From: Pseudomonadota bacterium
Lineage (GTDB): Bacteria; Pseudomonadota; Alphaproteobacteria; Micavibrionales; Micavibrionaceae
Length of the DNA stretch: 64,000 nucleotides
Assembly: GCA_029558635.1 (NCBI GenBank)
Contig: JAKQEE010000136.1
Coordinates: 1 to 64,000, forward strand
Reading direction: 5' to 3'
The translations under genes were made by a program, and so were the position numbers. A model generated the notes under the pieces. That model did no database searches. It was given only the letters and a program-made list of their open reading frames with translations, and had not been told where the DNA came from. This document shows positions 10,223 to 19,251 of this stretch, in pieces; position 1 is the first letter of the stretch; every line of letters begins with the position of its first letter.

Positions 10223-10247
10223 AGAGGCCATCAGGCCTCTTTTTTTG
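10223..10247 (+). terminator. Rho-independent terminator before secY
   Basis: AGAGGCC (10223-10229), loop ATCA, GGCCTCT (10234-10240), then seven T. It isolates the small ORF from secY. Confidence 0.9.
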
Positions 10248-10328
10248 TGGCGAATGCTCTATGTTCACTAGACAAGCGCACGCGCATTCGCTAAAGATTT
10301 TGAAGATTAAAAGTAAGGAAAAATAGAA

Positions 10329-11678
10329 ATGGTTTCTGCGGTCGAACAACTCTCGAAAAATGCGAACTGGGGCGCATTTGCCAAGGCAACGGAGCTCAAG
10401 AAAAGAATTTTGTTTGTAATCGGGGCCTTGCTGGTCTTCCGTTTGGGAACTTATATCCCGATCCCAGGGATTGATCCTCATGTTTGGGAAGGAATCTTCG
10501 AGCAAAAGAGCGGTGGGCTGCTCGATATGTTCAACATGTTCTCGGGTGGTTCGCTCTCCCGTATGACGATCTTTGCCCTCTCGATTATGCCGTACATCTC
10601 GGCATCGATTATTCTGCAATTGGGCACCGCTCTTTCTCCGAAACTCGAAGCTCTGAAAAAAGAAGGGGAATCGGGCCGTCAGAAAATCAACCAGTACACA
10701 CGCTACCTCACAGTTCTTTTGGCGGGGATTCAGGCCTATGGTCTGGCTGTTGGCCTTGAAAACTTGCAAGGAGACCAAGGGTCCGCTGTGATTGACCCCG
10801 GCATGTTCTTCCGTATCTCGACTGTCATCACTGTGATCGGTGGAACAATGTTCCTGATGTGGTTGGGCGAACAGATCACCGCGCGCGGCATTGGCAATGG
10901 CATCTCTTTGATTATTTTTGCAGGGATCGTTGCAGGGCTGCCTCAGGCATTGGTGCAAACGCTTTCGCTCGGCGAGCAGGGTCAAATCTCGTTCATCGGC
11001 ATGCTGATGATCGCTGCCATGGTCATTGGCACGATCATCTTTATTGTGTTCATGGAACGCGCCCAGCGCCGCCTTCTGGTACAATATCCGAAACGCCAGA
11101 TCGGGGCGCAGCAAATGACGCAAGCCTCGCAAAACCATCTGCCGTTAAAGCTCAACATGTCGGGCGTAATTCCTCCGATCTTCGCATCGTCCCTTTTGTT
11201 TTTGCCGATGACGATTGTAGGCTTTACAGGCGTAGATGCAGGCGACAGCTTCCTCTCCGATCTCTCGCGCTACATGACGACGGGGCATCCGGTTCACATG
11301 ATTGCCTATGCAACGCTGATTATTTTCTTTGCGTTCTTTTATACGGCTGTGGTGTTCAACCCCGAAGACAATGCCGAAATGCTGCGCAAATATGGCGGCT
11401 TTATCCCTGGTGTCCGTCCGGGTAAAAGCACGGCTGATTTTCTGGATTACGTTCTGACCCGTATTACCGTGGTCGGGGCGCTTTATCTGTGTTTCATCTG
11501 CTTGATGCCTGAATTTTTGATCTCCGAATATGGGTTGCCGTTTTATTTTGGCGGCACGTCGCTGTTGATTGTGGTATCTGTGACGATGGACACGGTTGCC
11601 CAGATCAACTCGCATATGTTGGCGCACCAATATGAAGGTCTCATCAAGAAGACCAAACTGACCAAAGGAAAGAAATAA
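10329..11678 (+). CDS. secY: Protein translocase subunit SecY
   Basis: A 449-residue SecY, the channel of the Sec translocon in the inner membrane. About ten hydrophobic helices are visible. Family motifs include LGTYIPIPGID near residue 40, FALSIMPYISASIILQLG after residue 80 (plug and helix 2) and the cytoplasmic loop QAYGLAVG. TM7-8 carry LKLNMSGVIPPIFASSLL. It is followed after 15 bases by adk. The ribosome binding site is AAGGAAAAATAG. Confidence 0.97.
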   Translation: MVSAVEQLSKNANWGAFAKATELKKRILFVIGALLVFRLGTYIPIPGIDPHVWEGIFEQKSGGLLDMFNMFSGGSLSRMTIFALSIMPYISASIILQLGTALSPKLEALKKEGESGRQKINQYTRYLTVLLAGIQAYGLAVGLENLQGDQGSAVIDPGMFFRISTVITVIGGTMFLMWLGEQITARGIGNGISLIIFAGIVAGLPQALVQTLSLGEQGQISFIGMLMIAAMVIGTIIFIVFMERAQRRLLVQYPKRQIGAQQMTQASQNHLPLKLNMSGVIPPIFASSLLFLPMTIVGFTGVDAGDSFLSDLSRYMTTGHPVHMIAYATLIIFFAFFYTAVVFNPEDNAEMLRKYGGFIPGVRPGKSTADFLDYVLTRITVVGALYLCFICLMPEFLISEYGLPFYFGGTSLLIVVSVTMDTVAQINSHMLAHQYEGLIKKTKLTKGKK

Positions 11679-11693
11679 GGGAGACAACAACCG

Positions 11694-12278
11694 ATGAATA
11701 TCATTTTGATGGGCCCTCCGGGCGCTGGCAAGGGAACACAAGCCAAAATTTTGGAAGACGCCCGTGGCCTCAAGCAACTCTCGACCGGCGATATGCTGCG
11801 CGCGGAAATTTCTGGTGAAACGCCGCTCGGACTCAAAGTCAAAGCCATCATGGATTCCGGTTCTCTGGTCTCTGACGAAATCGTAATTGAAATGATCTCG
11901 AACCGCATCGACCAACCCGATTGTGTCGAAGGCTTTATTCTCGATGGCTTCCCGCGCACGGTGGCTCAAGCCGAAGCATTGGATAAAATGCTGCACGCCA
12001 AAGGCAAAGATCTGAACGCGATCATTCAGTTGGTCGTTGATGAAGCGGCTCTGTTGGCCCGCATCGAAAGACGCGCGGTCGAAACCGGTGGCGCACGCGC
12101 CGACGACAATGCCGAAACCCTCAAAAAGCGCCTCGACGCTTATAAAGCTCAAACCGCCCCCATCGTTCCTTATTACGAAGGCCAAGGCCGTCTGAAAAAA
12201 GTCGATGGCATGGCCGCTGTCAACATCGTCACCGAACAAATCGCCGACATTCTCGACGGAGCGGCCAAGATCGCGTAG
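11694..12278 (+). CDS. adk: Adenylate kinase (short-LID form)
   Basis: A 194-residue adenylate kinase (ATP + AMP to 2 ADP). The P-loop GPPGAGKGTQA is at residues 7-17, the AMP-binding part has STGDMLRAE, and DGFPRTVAQAEAL follows. The LID segment between RIERR and DDNAETLKKRL is short and has no Cys quartet, so this is the short, zinc-free type. It follows secY directly, the standard arrangement. Confidence 0.96.
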   Translation: MNIILMGPPGAGKGTQAKILEDARGLKQLSTGDMLRAEISGETPLGLKVKAIMDSGSLVSDEIVIEMISNRIDQPDCVEGFILDGFPRTVAQAEALDKMLHAKGKDLNAIIQLVVDEAALLARIERRAVETGGARADDNAETLKKRLDAYKAQTAPIVPYYEGQGRLKKVDGMAAVNIVTEQIADILDGAAKIA

Positions 12279-12393
12279 GGCCGAGAAATTAGAGATCTGG
12301 TGGTATAAAGAAGCCCAATTGTAGGGCCTCTTCATCATTTTAGGTATGGAAAATAAATTTTCAGACTTATCCACAGAAATCTAAATAAAATCA

Positions 12394-12421
12394 TTGACTC
12401 TAAGCCTTAAATGCTTAGTAT
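12394..12421 (+). promoter_or_regulatory. Predicted promoter of rpsM-rpsK-rpoA
   Basis: TTGACT (12394-12399) and TAGTAT (12416-12421) are separated by 16 bases and give a sigma-70-like promoter. It lies in the 299-base gap after adk. The gap also holds a weak hairpin, GCCC/GGGC near 12313-12327, but no other gene. The remaining leader of about 150 bases could carry an autoregulatory site, but I see no clear structure. Confidence 0.5.
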
Positions 12422-12577
12422 GCGCTCATTCCGGCAAGGCTGTTGCTTGTTTCGGCAGGTTTTCTGCTTGTCCGGTATGGTATACGACCCGGCGTTTCGT
12501 CCTTGTTTCTATTTGAAATAAAACGAAATTTTACGGATCGGCTTGAAATCAACAGTAAGTAAAAAAGGAGTTCGTAT

Positions 12578-12958
12578 ATGGCCCGTATTTCCGGTGTCAA
12601 CGTACCTGATAACAAACGTGTGATCATTTCCCTGACCTATATTCATGGAATTGGTCGTTTCATCGCAGAAGGAATCTGCCGCGAAGTCGGAATTGATTTC
12701 TCCCGTCGCATGAAGGATCTGACCGAAGATGAACTGAACCAGATTCGTAAAGTCATCGAAGGCGGAAAATTCCTGATCGAAGGGGATCTGCGCCGTGAAG
12801 TTTCTCTCAACATCAAGCGTCTGATGGACATGCAATGCTACCGTGGTCTTCGCCACCGTCGCGGTCTGCCTGTTCGTGGCCAGCGCACCCGCGGAAACGC
12901 CCGTACCCGTAAGGGACCCGCGAAACCGGTTGCTGGTAAGAAAATCGTCAAGAAATAA
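12578..12958 (+). CDS. rpsM: 30S ribosomal protein uS13
   Basis: A 126-residue uS13 in the 30S head, bridging to the 50S subunit. [25 protein letters not shown] opens it (only partly quoted here) and [19 protein letters not shown] is the C-terminal signature. AAAAAAGGAGTTCGTAT is a strong ribosome binding site. Confidence 0.97.
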   Translation: MARISGVNVPDNKRVIISLTYIHGIGRFIAEGICREVGIDFSRRMKDLTEDELNQIRKVIEGGKFLIEGDLRREVSLNIKRLMDMQCYRGLRHRRGLPVRGQRTRGNARTRKGPAKPVAGKKIVKK

Positions 12959-12989
12959 TCAGCGCTAGAAAGATAAGAGGACTTATATT

Positions 12990-13391
12990 ATGGCAGCAAA
13001 AGATAAAACAAAAGCGGGCGCACGCAAAAAAATCGTTCGTAAGAACGTTGCTATTGGCGTCGCGCACATCAACGCATCGTTCAACAATGTGTTCATTAAC
13101 CTCACCGATCCGATGGGCAACACCATCGCATGGTCATCGGCTGGTATCGTCGGCTTCAAGGGTTCTCGTAAATCGACCCCGTTCGCAGCGCAGATGACCG
13201 CTGAAGATGCAGGCCGCAAAGCTCAGGAACATGGTCTTCGTGAAGTCGATGTTCTGATCAAGGGCCCGGGCGCTGGTCGTGAATCGGCTCTGCGTGCGCT
13301 TCAATCGCTTGGATACACCATCCGTTCGATCAAGGACATCACGCCTGTGCCGCACAACGGATGCCGTCCGCCGAAACGCCGCCGCATCTAA
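12990..13391 (+). CDS. rpsK: 30S ribosomal protein uS11
   Basis: A 133-residue uS11 on the 30S platform. Motifs include [16 protein letters not shown], the asparagine-containing family core, and [18 protein letters not shown]. The end [12 protein letters not shown] is universal. rpsD, which often follows rpsK in gammaproteobacteria, is absent here, as in alphaproteobacteria. Confidence 0.97.
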   Translation: MAAKDKTKAGARKKIVRKNVAIGVAHINASFNNVFINLTDPMGNTIAWSSAGIVGFKGSRKSTPFAAQMTAEDAGRKAQEHGLREVDVLIKGPGAGRESALRALQSLGYTIRSIKDITPVPHNGCRPPKRRRI

Positions 13392-13401
13392 TTAAAGTTC
13401 A

Positions 13402-13430
13402 TCCGGTGATCGGGCTCCTCGGTCACCGGA
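13402..13430 (+). other. Stem-loop between rpsK and rpoA
   Basis: TCCGGTGA (13402-13409) pairs perfectly with TCACCGGA (13423-13430) around a 13-base loop. No T-run follows directly, so it may be an attenuator, processing site or mRNA stabiliser rather than a full terminator. Confidence 0.5.
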
Positions 13431-13480
13431 ACAAAGTTTTTGTCGCAAACGACGTACTGCATGGTGAAAGGGAATAAAGC

Positions 13481-14506
13481 ATGCTCATTCAGAAAAACTG
13501 GCTGGAACTGATTAAACCCAACAAAGTTGAAGTCGAACACAAGAATGACAGCCGTAACTTCGGCAAAGTTGTGGTCGAGCCTTTGGAACGCGGGTTTGGT
13601 CTGACTTTGGGGAACGCGCTGCGTCGAGTTCTGTTGTCGTCTTTGCAGGGTGCTGCAGTGACGGGAGTCAAAATCGCCGGTGTTCAACACGAATTCTCGA
13701 CCATTGAGGGTGTTCGTGAAGACGTGACCGACATTATCCTGAACGTCAAGGCGATTGCCGTTCGTATGCACTGCGAAGGTCCGAAGCGTATGCGTCTTGT
13801 GGCTGAAGGCCCGTGCGAAGTTACCTCCGGCATGATCGAGGCTGGCGCCGACATCGAAATCATGAATCCTGATCTTGTGATTTGCACGCTTGATAAAGGT
13901 GCAAAACTTGACATGGAAATGATTGTGAACACTGGCAAAGGCTACCGTCCGGCTGCTCAAAACCGTCCGGAAGATGCACCTGTTGGTCTTATTCCGGTGG
14001 ACAGCATTTTCTCGCCGGTTCGCAAAGTCTCTTACGACGTAGAAGATACTCGTGTTAGTCAAATCACCGACTACGATAAACTGACGCTGACTGTTGAAAC
14101 CAACGGTGTGATCTCGGCGGATGATGCGGTGGCTTATGCTGCACGTATTCTGCAAGACCAGTTGCAAGTCTTCATCAACTTCGAAGAGCCGAAAGAAACC
14201 AAAGTGGCCGAAGAAGAAGAATCCCTTCCATTCAACCGCAACCTGCTCAAAAAAGTCGAAGAGCTGGAACTCTCCGTTCGTTCTGCCAACTGCCTCAAAA
14301 ACGACAACATCGTTTACATTGGCGACTTGGTTCAGAAATCGGAATCCGAAATGCTCCGCACTCCGAACTTCGGCCGTAAATCTCTGAACGAGATCAAGGA
14401 AGTTCTGGGCATGATGGGTCTGCATCTGGGTATGCAGGTCGAAGGCTGGCCGCCTGAAAACATCGAAGATCTTGCCAAGAAAATGGAAGATCCGTTTGCT
14501 CACTAG
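13481..14506 (+). CDS. rpoA: RNA polymerase alpha subunit
   Basis: A 341-residue alpha subunit. The N-terminal dimerisation domain includes [19 protein letters not shown] near residue 43 and the C-terminal domain (alpha-CTD) has [15 protein letters not shown] and the helix-hairpin-helix [14 protein letters not shown]. It assembles core RNA polymerase and contacts UP elements and activators. AAAGGGAATAAAGC precedes the ATG. Length is normal. Confidence 0.97.
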   Translation: MLIQKNWLELIKPNKVEVEHKNDSRNFGKVVVEPLERGFGLTLGNALRRVLLSSLQGAAVTGVKIAGVQHEFSTIEGVREDVTDIILNVKAIAVRMHCEGPKRMRLVAEGPCEVTSGMIEAGADIEIMNPDLVICTLDKGAKLDMEMIVNTGKGYRPAAQNRPEDAPVGLIPVDSIFSPVRKVSYDVEDTRVSQITDYDKLTLTVETNGVISADDAVAYAARILQDQLQVFINFEEPKETKVAEEEESLPFNRNLLKKVEELELSVRSANCLKNDNIVYIGDLVQKSESEMLRTPNFGRKSLNEIKEVLGMMGLHLGMQVEGWPPENIEDLAKKMEDPFAH

Positions 14507-14519
14507 AAATTTTTGGATC

Positions 14520-14542
14520 AAGCCGGTATCTAATTCCGGCTT
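14520..14542 (+). other. Stem-loop between rpoA and rplQ
   Basis: AAGCCGG (14520-14526) pairs with CCGGCTT (14536-14542) around a 9-base loop. There is no T-run, so it is at most a partial terminator or processing site. Confidence 0.4.
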
Positions 14543-14662
14543 GAACCGAATAGGGCATTCCGCCCGCCCCTGAGATAGAACGGCCTATAATGGCAAGTGG
14601 TGTCAGGTTTGTAAAATGACTGCTCACCATGAGCGTCGCAGCAAAAGTGAAAGGAAAAGACC

Positions 14663-15220
14663 ATGAAACATGGACTGAAACAAAGAAAACTGAACCGTAC
14701 CAGCTCTCACCGTAAGGCATTGTTTGCCAATATGGCGGCTGCACTCATCAAGCACGAGCAAATCATCACGACTGTACCGAAAGCCAAAGAATTGCGTCCA
14801 TTTGTTGAAAAACTGGTCACCTTGGGCAAAAAAGGCACATTGGCTGATCGCCGTGCGGCAATTGCTACTTTGCGCGACGAAGCCATGGTTCAGAAATTGT
14901 TCGATACGCTGGCCACCCGTTATGCAGATCGTCCGGGCGGATACACCCGCGTTCTGAAAGCCGGTTTCCGGTATGGCGACGCAGCTCCAATCGCAGTCAT
15001 CGAATTCGTGGATCGTGACGTAACCGCCAAAGGTCAGGACAGCGGCCCCGACTTCACTCAGGAAGCCGAAGCAGCCGGTCCGGTTGACGAGACCACCGTC
15101 CCGAAAGAAGCCGTGAAAAAAGCCAACAAGAAAAAGGCTGAAGAAAAATCCGAAGAGGCTGCTGAACCTAAGAAAAAGGCATCTCCGAAAAAGAAAAAAG
15201 CCGAAGACAAAGCCGAATAA
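14663..15220 (+). CDS. rplQ: 50S ribosomal protein bL17, long charged tail
   Basis: A 185-residue bL17. The core [22 protein letters not shown] and [23 protein letters not shown] ends near residue 115. About 65 residues of Lys/Glu/Ala-rich low-complexity tail follow, so the protein is well above the usual 120-140 residues. GTGAAAGGAAAAGACC precedes the ATG. A strong terminator follows. Confidence 0.96.
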   Translation: MKHGLKQRKLNRTSSHRKALFANMAAALIKHEQIITTVPKAKELRPFVEKLVTLGKKGTLADRRAAIATLRDEAMVQKLFDTLATRYADRPGGYTRVLKAGFRYGDAAPIAVIEFVDRDVTAKGQDSGPDFTQEAEAAGPVDETTVPKEAVKKANKKKAEEKSEEAAEPKKKASPKKKKAEDKAE

Positions 15221-15281
15221 GTTGTCATCCCCGCGGTGCGTCCCAAATGGCGCTGCACGGCGGGGATCCGGTGAAAAATTC

Positions 15282-15312
15282 AAAACCCGCCCTCGAAAGG
15301 CGGGTTTTATTA
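15282..15312 (+). terminator. Rho-independent terminator after rplQ
   Basis: AAAACCCGCC (15282-15291), loop CTCGAAA, GGCGGGTTTT (15299-15308). Strong GC stem with T-run. Confidence 0.9.
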
Positions 15313-15335
15313 TGTTTTGTCATGGGGCTAATTTC

Positions 15336-15364
15336 TTGCAAAATTCTATAGGAAGGTATATATT
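15336..15364 (+). promoter_or_regulatory. Predicted promoter of the first small lipoprotein
   Basis: TTGCAA (15336-15341), 17 bases, TATATT (15359-15364). The sequence from about 15329 to the start codon is closely similar to the promoter region at 15809-15874, including the downstream TTCCAACGAAAA box. Confidence 0.6.
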
Positions 15365-15398
15365 TCCCTCAATTCCAACGAAAAATAGGGTGTTAATC

Positions 15399-15740
15399 AT
15401 GAATATTTCTGACAAAACGAAGTTATTTGCTGCCGCTGTTGGTTTGACAACCTTGACGGCGTGCCAGACCTTGCCGCAGCAGGGCATTGTTGGTCAACCC
15501 CCAGCCAATTCGGGCGTTGGCACAGCCGTTCAAAATGGCACGGCACAAATTGGCGATGCTTTCCAAAGAGCGATTGATCCCCGCCAGTATGGTAACACGG
15601 CTACCAACGCTGTGGAATGGGCCGCAAGACGGAAATATGGCGAGACCGTCCAGAAGACAGACATTGGCGTGCGTGCCGAAATAGAGAAGAAAAAGAGTGA
15701 CTGGCTGGGTAGACTGAGAGAGGCAGTATCCCCGCGCTAA
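15399..15740 (+). CDS. Small predicted lipoprotein, unknown function
   Basis: A 113-residue protein. The first 22 residues form a type II signal with lipobox LTAC (Cys at residue 22), so it is probably lipidated and exported. The mature part is short, with Gln/Pro/Gly content and a basic, helical C-terminus (RAEIEKKKSDWLGRLREA). I recognise no domain. It has its own promoter and terminator, and the promoter is duplicated in front of the next lipoprotein gene, suggesting shared control. Confidence 0.7.
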   Translation: MNISDKTKLFAAAVGLTTLTACQTLPQQGIVGQPPANSGVGTAVQNGTAQIGDAFQRAIDPRQYGNTATNAVEWAARRKYGETVQKTDIGVRAEIEKKKSDWLGRLREAVSPR

Positions 15741-15769
15741 ACTCTGTCAGCTCGCATAACAGAATCCCG

Positions 15770-15796
15770 AAACCCGCCCCCGAAAGGCGGGTTTTT
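15770..15796 (+). terminator. Rho-independent terminator
   Basis: AAACCCGCC (15770-15778), loop CCCGAAA-type, GGCGGGTTT (15786-15794) and T-run. Confidence 0.9.
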
Positions 15797-15813
15797 CCAT
15801 AGCAATTAATTTC

Positions 15814-15842
15814 TTGCAGATTTCTATGGGTGGGTATATAGT
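15814..15842 (+). promoter_or_regulatory. Predicted promoter of the second lipoprotein (duplicate)
   Basis: TTGCAG (15814-15819), 17 bases, TATAGT (15837-15842), followed by ATTCCAACGAAAATA. It is a near-copy of the element upstream of 15399. Confidence 0.6.
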
Positions 15843-15874
15843 CTCGACCATTCCAACGAAAATATGGTGCTAAA

Positions 15875-16609
15875 ATGAACAGAATTCAAGCAATCACAGG
15901 TGTTTTTGGACTTGCCGCGTTGACCGCCCTGCAAGGATGCGCAACTCCGGCCCGTTCAACGTCACAAACTACGGCAGGTATGGAAAGATCTCCCGCTGTT
16001 GCGAGCGAGGATTTGAAAACGCCGGTAAAGGTTGACCCTTGTTTGCGCGCGGGTATTGATGCGCGATATATTGCCGATGTTACGCCGCAAGATGTGATTG
16101 ATGCGAAGTACAAAGGGGAAGAGCCACGCTTTTATCGCGCCTTTTATTTATTCCCTTATAAATCCCCTACAGAGGGTGGAGAAACCGCCATCGGAGCGCT
16201 TGTGGGAGGGATTCTGGCCAACGGGGTTGGCAAAGCGGTCGGACTCAACGGTGGTTCCAGAACTGCAGGTACTGTGGCTGGAGCGATTGGCGGGGGAGCC
16301 GTTGGGAGCGCGTTCGCCAAGGAAAGTAGAGTTGGTAATTTAACGGACATAAAGGCCTGTACAAATTATTTGGACAAGGAAATGGACGAAAAACATATTC
16401 GGGAGGCTTATCCATTCGATATCAGAGAAAGTACTGGATATTATCGTACTCCTGCCTTAGCTCCAGTTTATAATCGCCCTTATGCTCGTTACCTTGCTCC
16501 GGACCCTCACCAGAACGCCTTCAACGCCAGATGCCCGAATGGAAACTGTAACTTTATACAACCACCCGCATATGTTCCCCCCTACCGGAGCTGGGGCTAC
16601 TACAGATAG
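15875..16609 (+). CDS. Predicted lipoprotein with glycine-zipper segment
   Basis: A 244-residue protein. The signal peptide ends in lipobox LQGC (Cys at residue 22). Residues about 103-150 are a Gly/Ala-rich, weakly hydrophobic stretch (GALVGGILANGVGKAVG, then TAGTVAGAIGGGAVGSAF) typical of glycine-zipper outer-membrane or periplasmic proteins. The C-terminal third is Tyr/Pro/Asn-rich (RPYARYLAPDPHQN, ending in YVPPYRSWGYYR). An envelope role is inferred; no precise function can be given. Confidence 0.7.
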   Translation: MNRIQAITGVFGLAALTALQGCATPARSTSQTTAGMERSPAVASEDLKTPVKVDPCLRAGIDARYIADVTPQDVIDAKYKGEEPRFYRAFYLFPYKSPTEGGETAIGALVGGILANGVGKAVGLNGGSRTAGTVAGAIGGGAVGSAFAKESRVGNLTDIKACTNYLDKEMDEKHIREAYPFDIRESTGYYRTPALAPVYNRPYARYLAPDPHQNAFNARCPNGNCNFIQPPAYVPPYRSWGYYR

Positions 16610-16633
16610 GCCGTATTAAAGCAAAGATTTCCC

Positions 16634-16672
16634 AAACCCTGCCCGATGAAACGATCCGGCGGGGTTTCTGTT
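16634..16672 (+). terminator. Rho-independent terminator
   Basis: AAACCCTGCC (16634-16643) pairs with GGCGGGGTTT (16658-16667) with one G-T wobble; a short T-rich run follows. Confidence 0.75.
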
Positions 16673-16763
16673 TGTGAAAAGACCTGAGAGCGAAAGATCG
16701 CTTTTCCCTGCCTCTCGAATTTGCTAGAAGGAACGCCTGTCCATAACGGAAAGAAACCCGACC

Positions 16764-17348
16764 GTGCCGCGCCTGATAGCCTTTTTTTTGATTCCCGTTT
16801 TTGTACTGCTCGACCAGATCAGCAAATGGTGGGTCATCGAAATGTTCTTTCGCCCCCGTGTGTTTGAAGCCGATGGGGCGAGCCAGCCTTTTTTTACATG
16901 GCTAACCACACTGGGACAGGACCAGTTCCCGCCCACGCGCCTTGAATGGTTCGATATCCTCAATCTGGTGATGGTCTGGAACAAAGGCATCAGCTTCGGT
17001 ATCTTTGCAAGTGACGAAGCCATGACCCGGATTTTTCTGATTGGCTCATCATCCGCGCTTGTGATCGTCCTTCTGGTCTGGTTATTGCGCGGCCCGACCT
17101 TGAAAGTGGCCCTTCCGCTCTCTATGATTATTGCGGGCGCAATGGGCAATATCTGGGATCGCGTCCGTTTTGGTGGGGTCGCCGATTTTATAGATTTTCA
17201 TATTGGTGACTGGCACTATCCGGCCTTTAATGTTGCGGATTCGTGCATCGTTCTGGGGGTTGCATGGCTGGCCTTTGACGGGATAATCTTGGAAGCCAGA
17301 CGGCTGAAAAAATCGAAAGAAGAACACAAAGGACAAAGCAATGGATAA
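16764..17348 (+). CDS. lspA: Lipoprotein signal peptidase (signal peptidase II)
   Basis: A 194-residue inner-membrane aspartic peptidase that removes signal peptides from prolipoproteins. Motifs seen are DQISKWWVIE in TM1, NKGISFGIF, AGAMGNIWDRVRFGGVADFID with one catalytic Asp, and PAFNVADS with the second. Four membrane helices are visible. The start is GTG 16764. It overlaps the next gene by 8 bases and heads an envelope operon that itself includes a lipoprotein substrate candidate. Confidence 0.95.
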   Translation: MPRLIAFFLIPVFVLLDQISKWWVIEMFFRPRVFEADGASQPFFTWLTTLGQDQFPPTRLEWFDILNLVMVWNKGISFGIFASDEAMTRIFLIGSSSALVIVLLVWLLRGPTLKVALPLSMIIAGAMGNIWDRVRFGGVADFIDFHIGDWHYPAFNVADSCIVLGVAWLAFDGIILEARRLKKSKEEHKGQSNG

Positions 17349-17868
17349 CAAGACCGGACAGTGGGCCATAATGATCGGCTTTTCGGTGCTAACATTAACC
17401 GGTTGCTCCGGTGTCAAGGACAAGCTGGGCCTGTCGCGCCACACGCCGGACGAGTTTATGGTGATGAAACGCGCCCCGCTCGAAGTTCCACAAAATATGA
17501 CGGCATTGCCGACCCCGCAACCTGGGGCGCAACGCCCGCAGGAAACGCCGGCCACGACGCTCGCCAAAGAAGCAGTGATTGGTAAAGAAAAGGTCACCCG
17601 CGCCGACAGCCAGTCGTCCTCGGAACGGGTTTTGCTGCAAAAAACCGGCGCGAATGCTACGCAAGGCAATATCCGCTCGCTGGTCAACAAGGAAGCGGAA
17701 GAAGAGAAAGAGGATAAGCGTCCGGTTGTCAAAAGGCTGCTGAACATGGGCAGCGATTTGCCTCAGGCCACGGTCGTCGATCCTGCCGCAGAAGCCGAGC
17801 GCATCCAGACCAATAAGAAGACCGGAAAGCCGGTTACCGAAGGCGAAACCCCGACAGTTGATGAATAA
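17341..17868 (+). CDS. DUF3035-type lipoprotein
   Basis: A 175-residue predicted lipoprotein with lipobox LTGC (Cys at about residue 21). The segment LGLSRHTPDEFMVMKRAPLEVP followed by PQPGAQRPQE matches the DUF3035/BeaD family of alphaproteobacteria as I know it. The C-terminal part is Lys/Glu-rich and probably disordered. It sits between lspA and an M16 peptidase pair, a common alphaproteobacterial gene order. Function unknown. Confidence 0.8.
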   Translation: MDNKTGQWAIMIGFSVLTLTGCSGVKDKLGLSRHTPDEFMVMKRAPLEVPQNMTALPTPQPGAQRPQETPATTLAKEAVIGKEKVTRADSQSSSERVLLQKTGANATQGNIRSLVNKEAEEEKEDKRPVVKRLLNMGSDLPQATVVDPAAEAERIQTNKKTGKPVTEGETPTVDE

Positions 17869-17871
17869 GGC

Positions 17872-19251
17872 ATGACCAAAAAAACATTTCTGATCCTTCT
17901 TGCATTGTTTCTCATGCCCCTCTCGGTCAGGGCTGAAGAAAATGTGGAAAGCGGAAAGGTTTTTAATGCCAGAACAGCCATGCTGGATAACGGCATGCAA
18001 ATCGTGGTGATCGAGAATCACCGTGCCCCTGTTGTCACTCACATGTTGTGGTACAAGGTCGGGTCCGCCGACGAACCGCACGGCGACGGCGTCTCTGGCG
18101 CGGCTCACTTTCTGGAACATCTGATGTTCAAAGGCTCGAAAGCGATTCCCGCGGGCGAATTTTCGAAATTGATCCGCAGCATCGGCGGAGACGACAACGC
18201 CTTTACCTCATGGGACTTCACGGCTTTCTTCCAATCTGTCCCAGCGCGATATTTGCCAAATGTCATGGCCCTTGAAGCCGATCGCATGATCAACCTCTCG
18301 CTGGCGGAAAAGGATATCCTCTCGGAGCGCGATGTGATTATCGAAGAACGGCGCATGCGCACCGATAACGACCCGCAATCCCTGTTCATGGAAAAATTGC
18401 GCGCAGGTCTCTATACCAATGCCCCCTACGCGGAACCGATCATTGGTTGGAAAGACGAAATGCCGAAACTGGGCCGTGATGACGTCATGAATTATTATCA
18501 TACATGGTACACACCTTCGAACACCATTCTGGTGGTTTCGGGCGATGTGAATTTCGAACAAGTCAGAACATGGGCCGCAAAATATTACGGGATCATCCCG
18601 TCCCACGCGACCCCCGACCACATTCGCCCCTACATTCCTGATTATAAGGCCGAAACCCGCCTGACGCTTCACGATGAAGATATTCGCCAGCCTGCTTTGC
18701 TGCGCGCCTGGATTGCTCCGTCTTTTGTGGAAGACAAGAAAGTCTATGACGGGCTGGAAGTTTTGTGTGAAACCCTCTCGGGTGGGGCTGCAACAAAACT
18801 CTACCAAAAACTCGTCGTCGAGAAAAAGAAAGCAACCAGTATCGACCTGTCCTATGACGGCGACGCCCGCGGACAGGGAAGCTTGTGGCTCTCGGCGACG
18901 CCCGCCCCGAATGTAACGATGGATGAATTGGAACGCGAAATCGACACGACCTTTCGTGAAATCGTTGGCAACGGCATTACCGCAGACGAAGTTGAAAAAG
19001 CAAAAACCCGCATGATTGACAAAGCCCTCTTTGCCCGCGACTCGGTAACGGGTCCGGCCATGGTGGTGGGACAGGCGCTGGCCATTGGTGCGGCATTGGA
19101 TGACGTGGAATACGGCCCTAAACGGATCGCCGCTGTCACGCGGGAAGATGTTCAAACGCTTTTTGACACATACCTCAATCCCATTTCGCCGAAACACACT
19201 CCTGTCACGGGGATTTTGTTGCCAAAAGATCATAAGGATCATCAGGAATGA
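17872..19251 (+). CDS. M16 family zinc metallopeptidase (active subunit)
   Basis: A 459-residue pitrilysin-family protease with a signal peptide (cleavage near SVRAEE). The inverted zinc motif HFLEH is at about residues 79-83, with a downstream Glu in ERDVIIEERRMR for the third ligand. The second half holds the R/Y substrate-binding domain. It is probably periplasmic. It overlaps the next M16 gene by 4 bases (ATGA), and the two likely form a heterodimer as in other paired M16B peptidases. Confidence 0.92.
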   Translation: MTKKTFLILLALFLMPLSVRAEENVESGKVFNARTAMLDNGMQIVVIENHRAPVVTHMLWYKVGSADEPHGDGVSGAAHFLEHLMFKGSKAIPAGEFSKLIRSIGGDDNAFTSWDFTAFFQSVPARYLPNVMALEADRMINLSLAEKDILSERDVIIEERRMRTDNDPQSLFMEKLRAGLYTNAPYAEPIIGWKDEMPKLGRDDVMNYYHTWYTPSNTILVVSGDVNFEQVRTWAAKYYGIIPSHATPDHIRPYIPDYKAETRLTLHDEDIRQPALLRAWIAPSFVEDKKVYDGLEVLCETLSGGAATKLYQKLVVEKKKATSIDLSYDGDARGQGSLWLSATPAPNVTMDELEREIDTTFREIVGNGITADEVEKAKTRMIDKALFARDSVTGPAMVVGQALAIGAALDDVEYGPKRIAAVTREDVQTLFDTYLNPISPKHTPVTGILLPKDHKDHQE

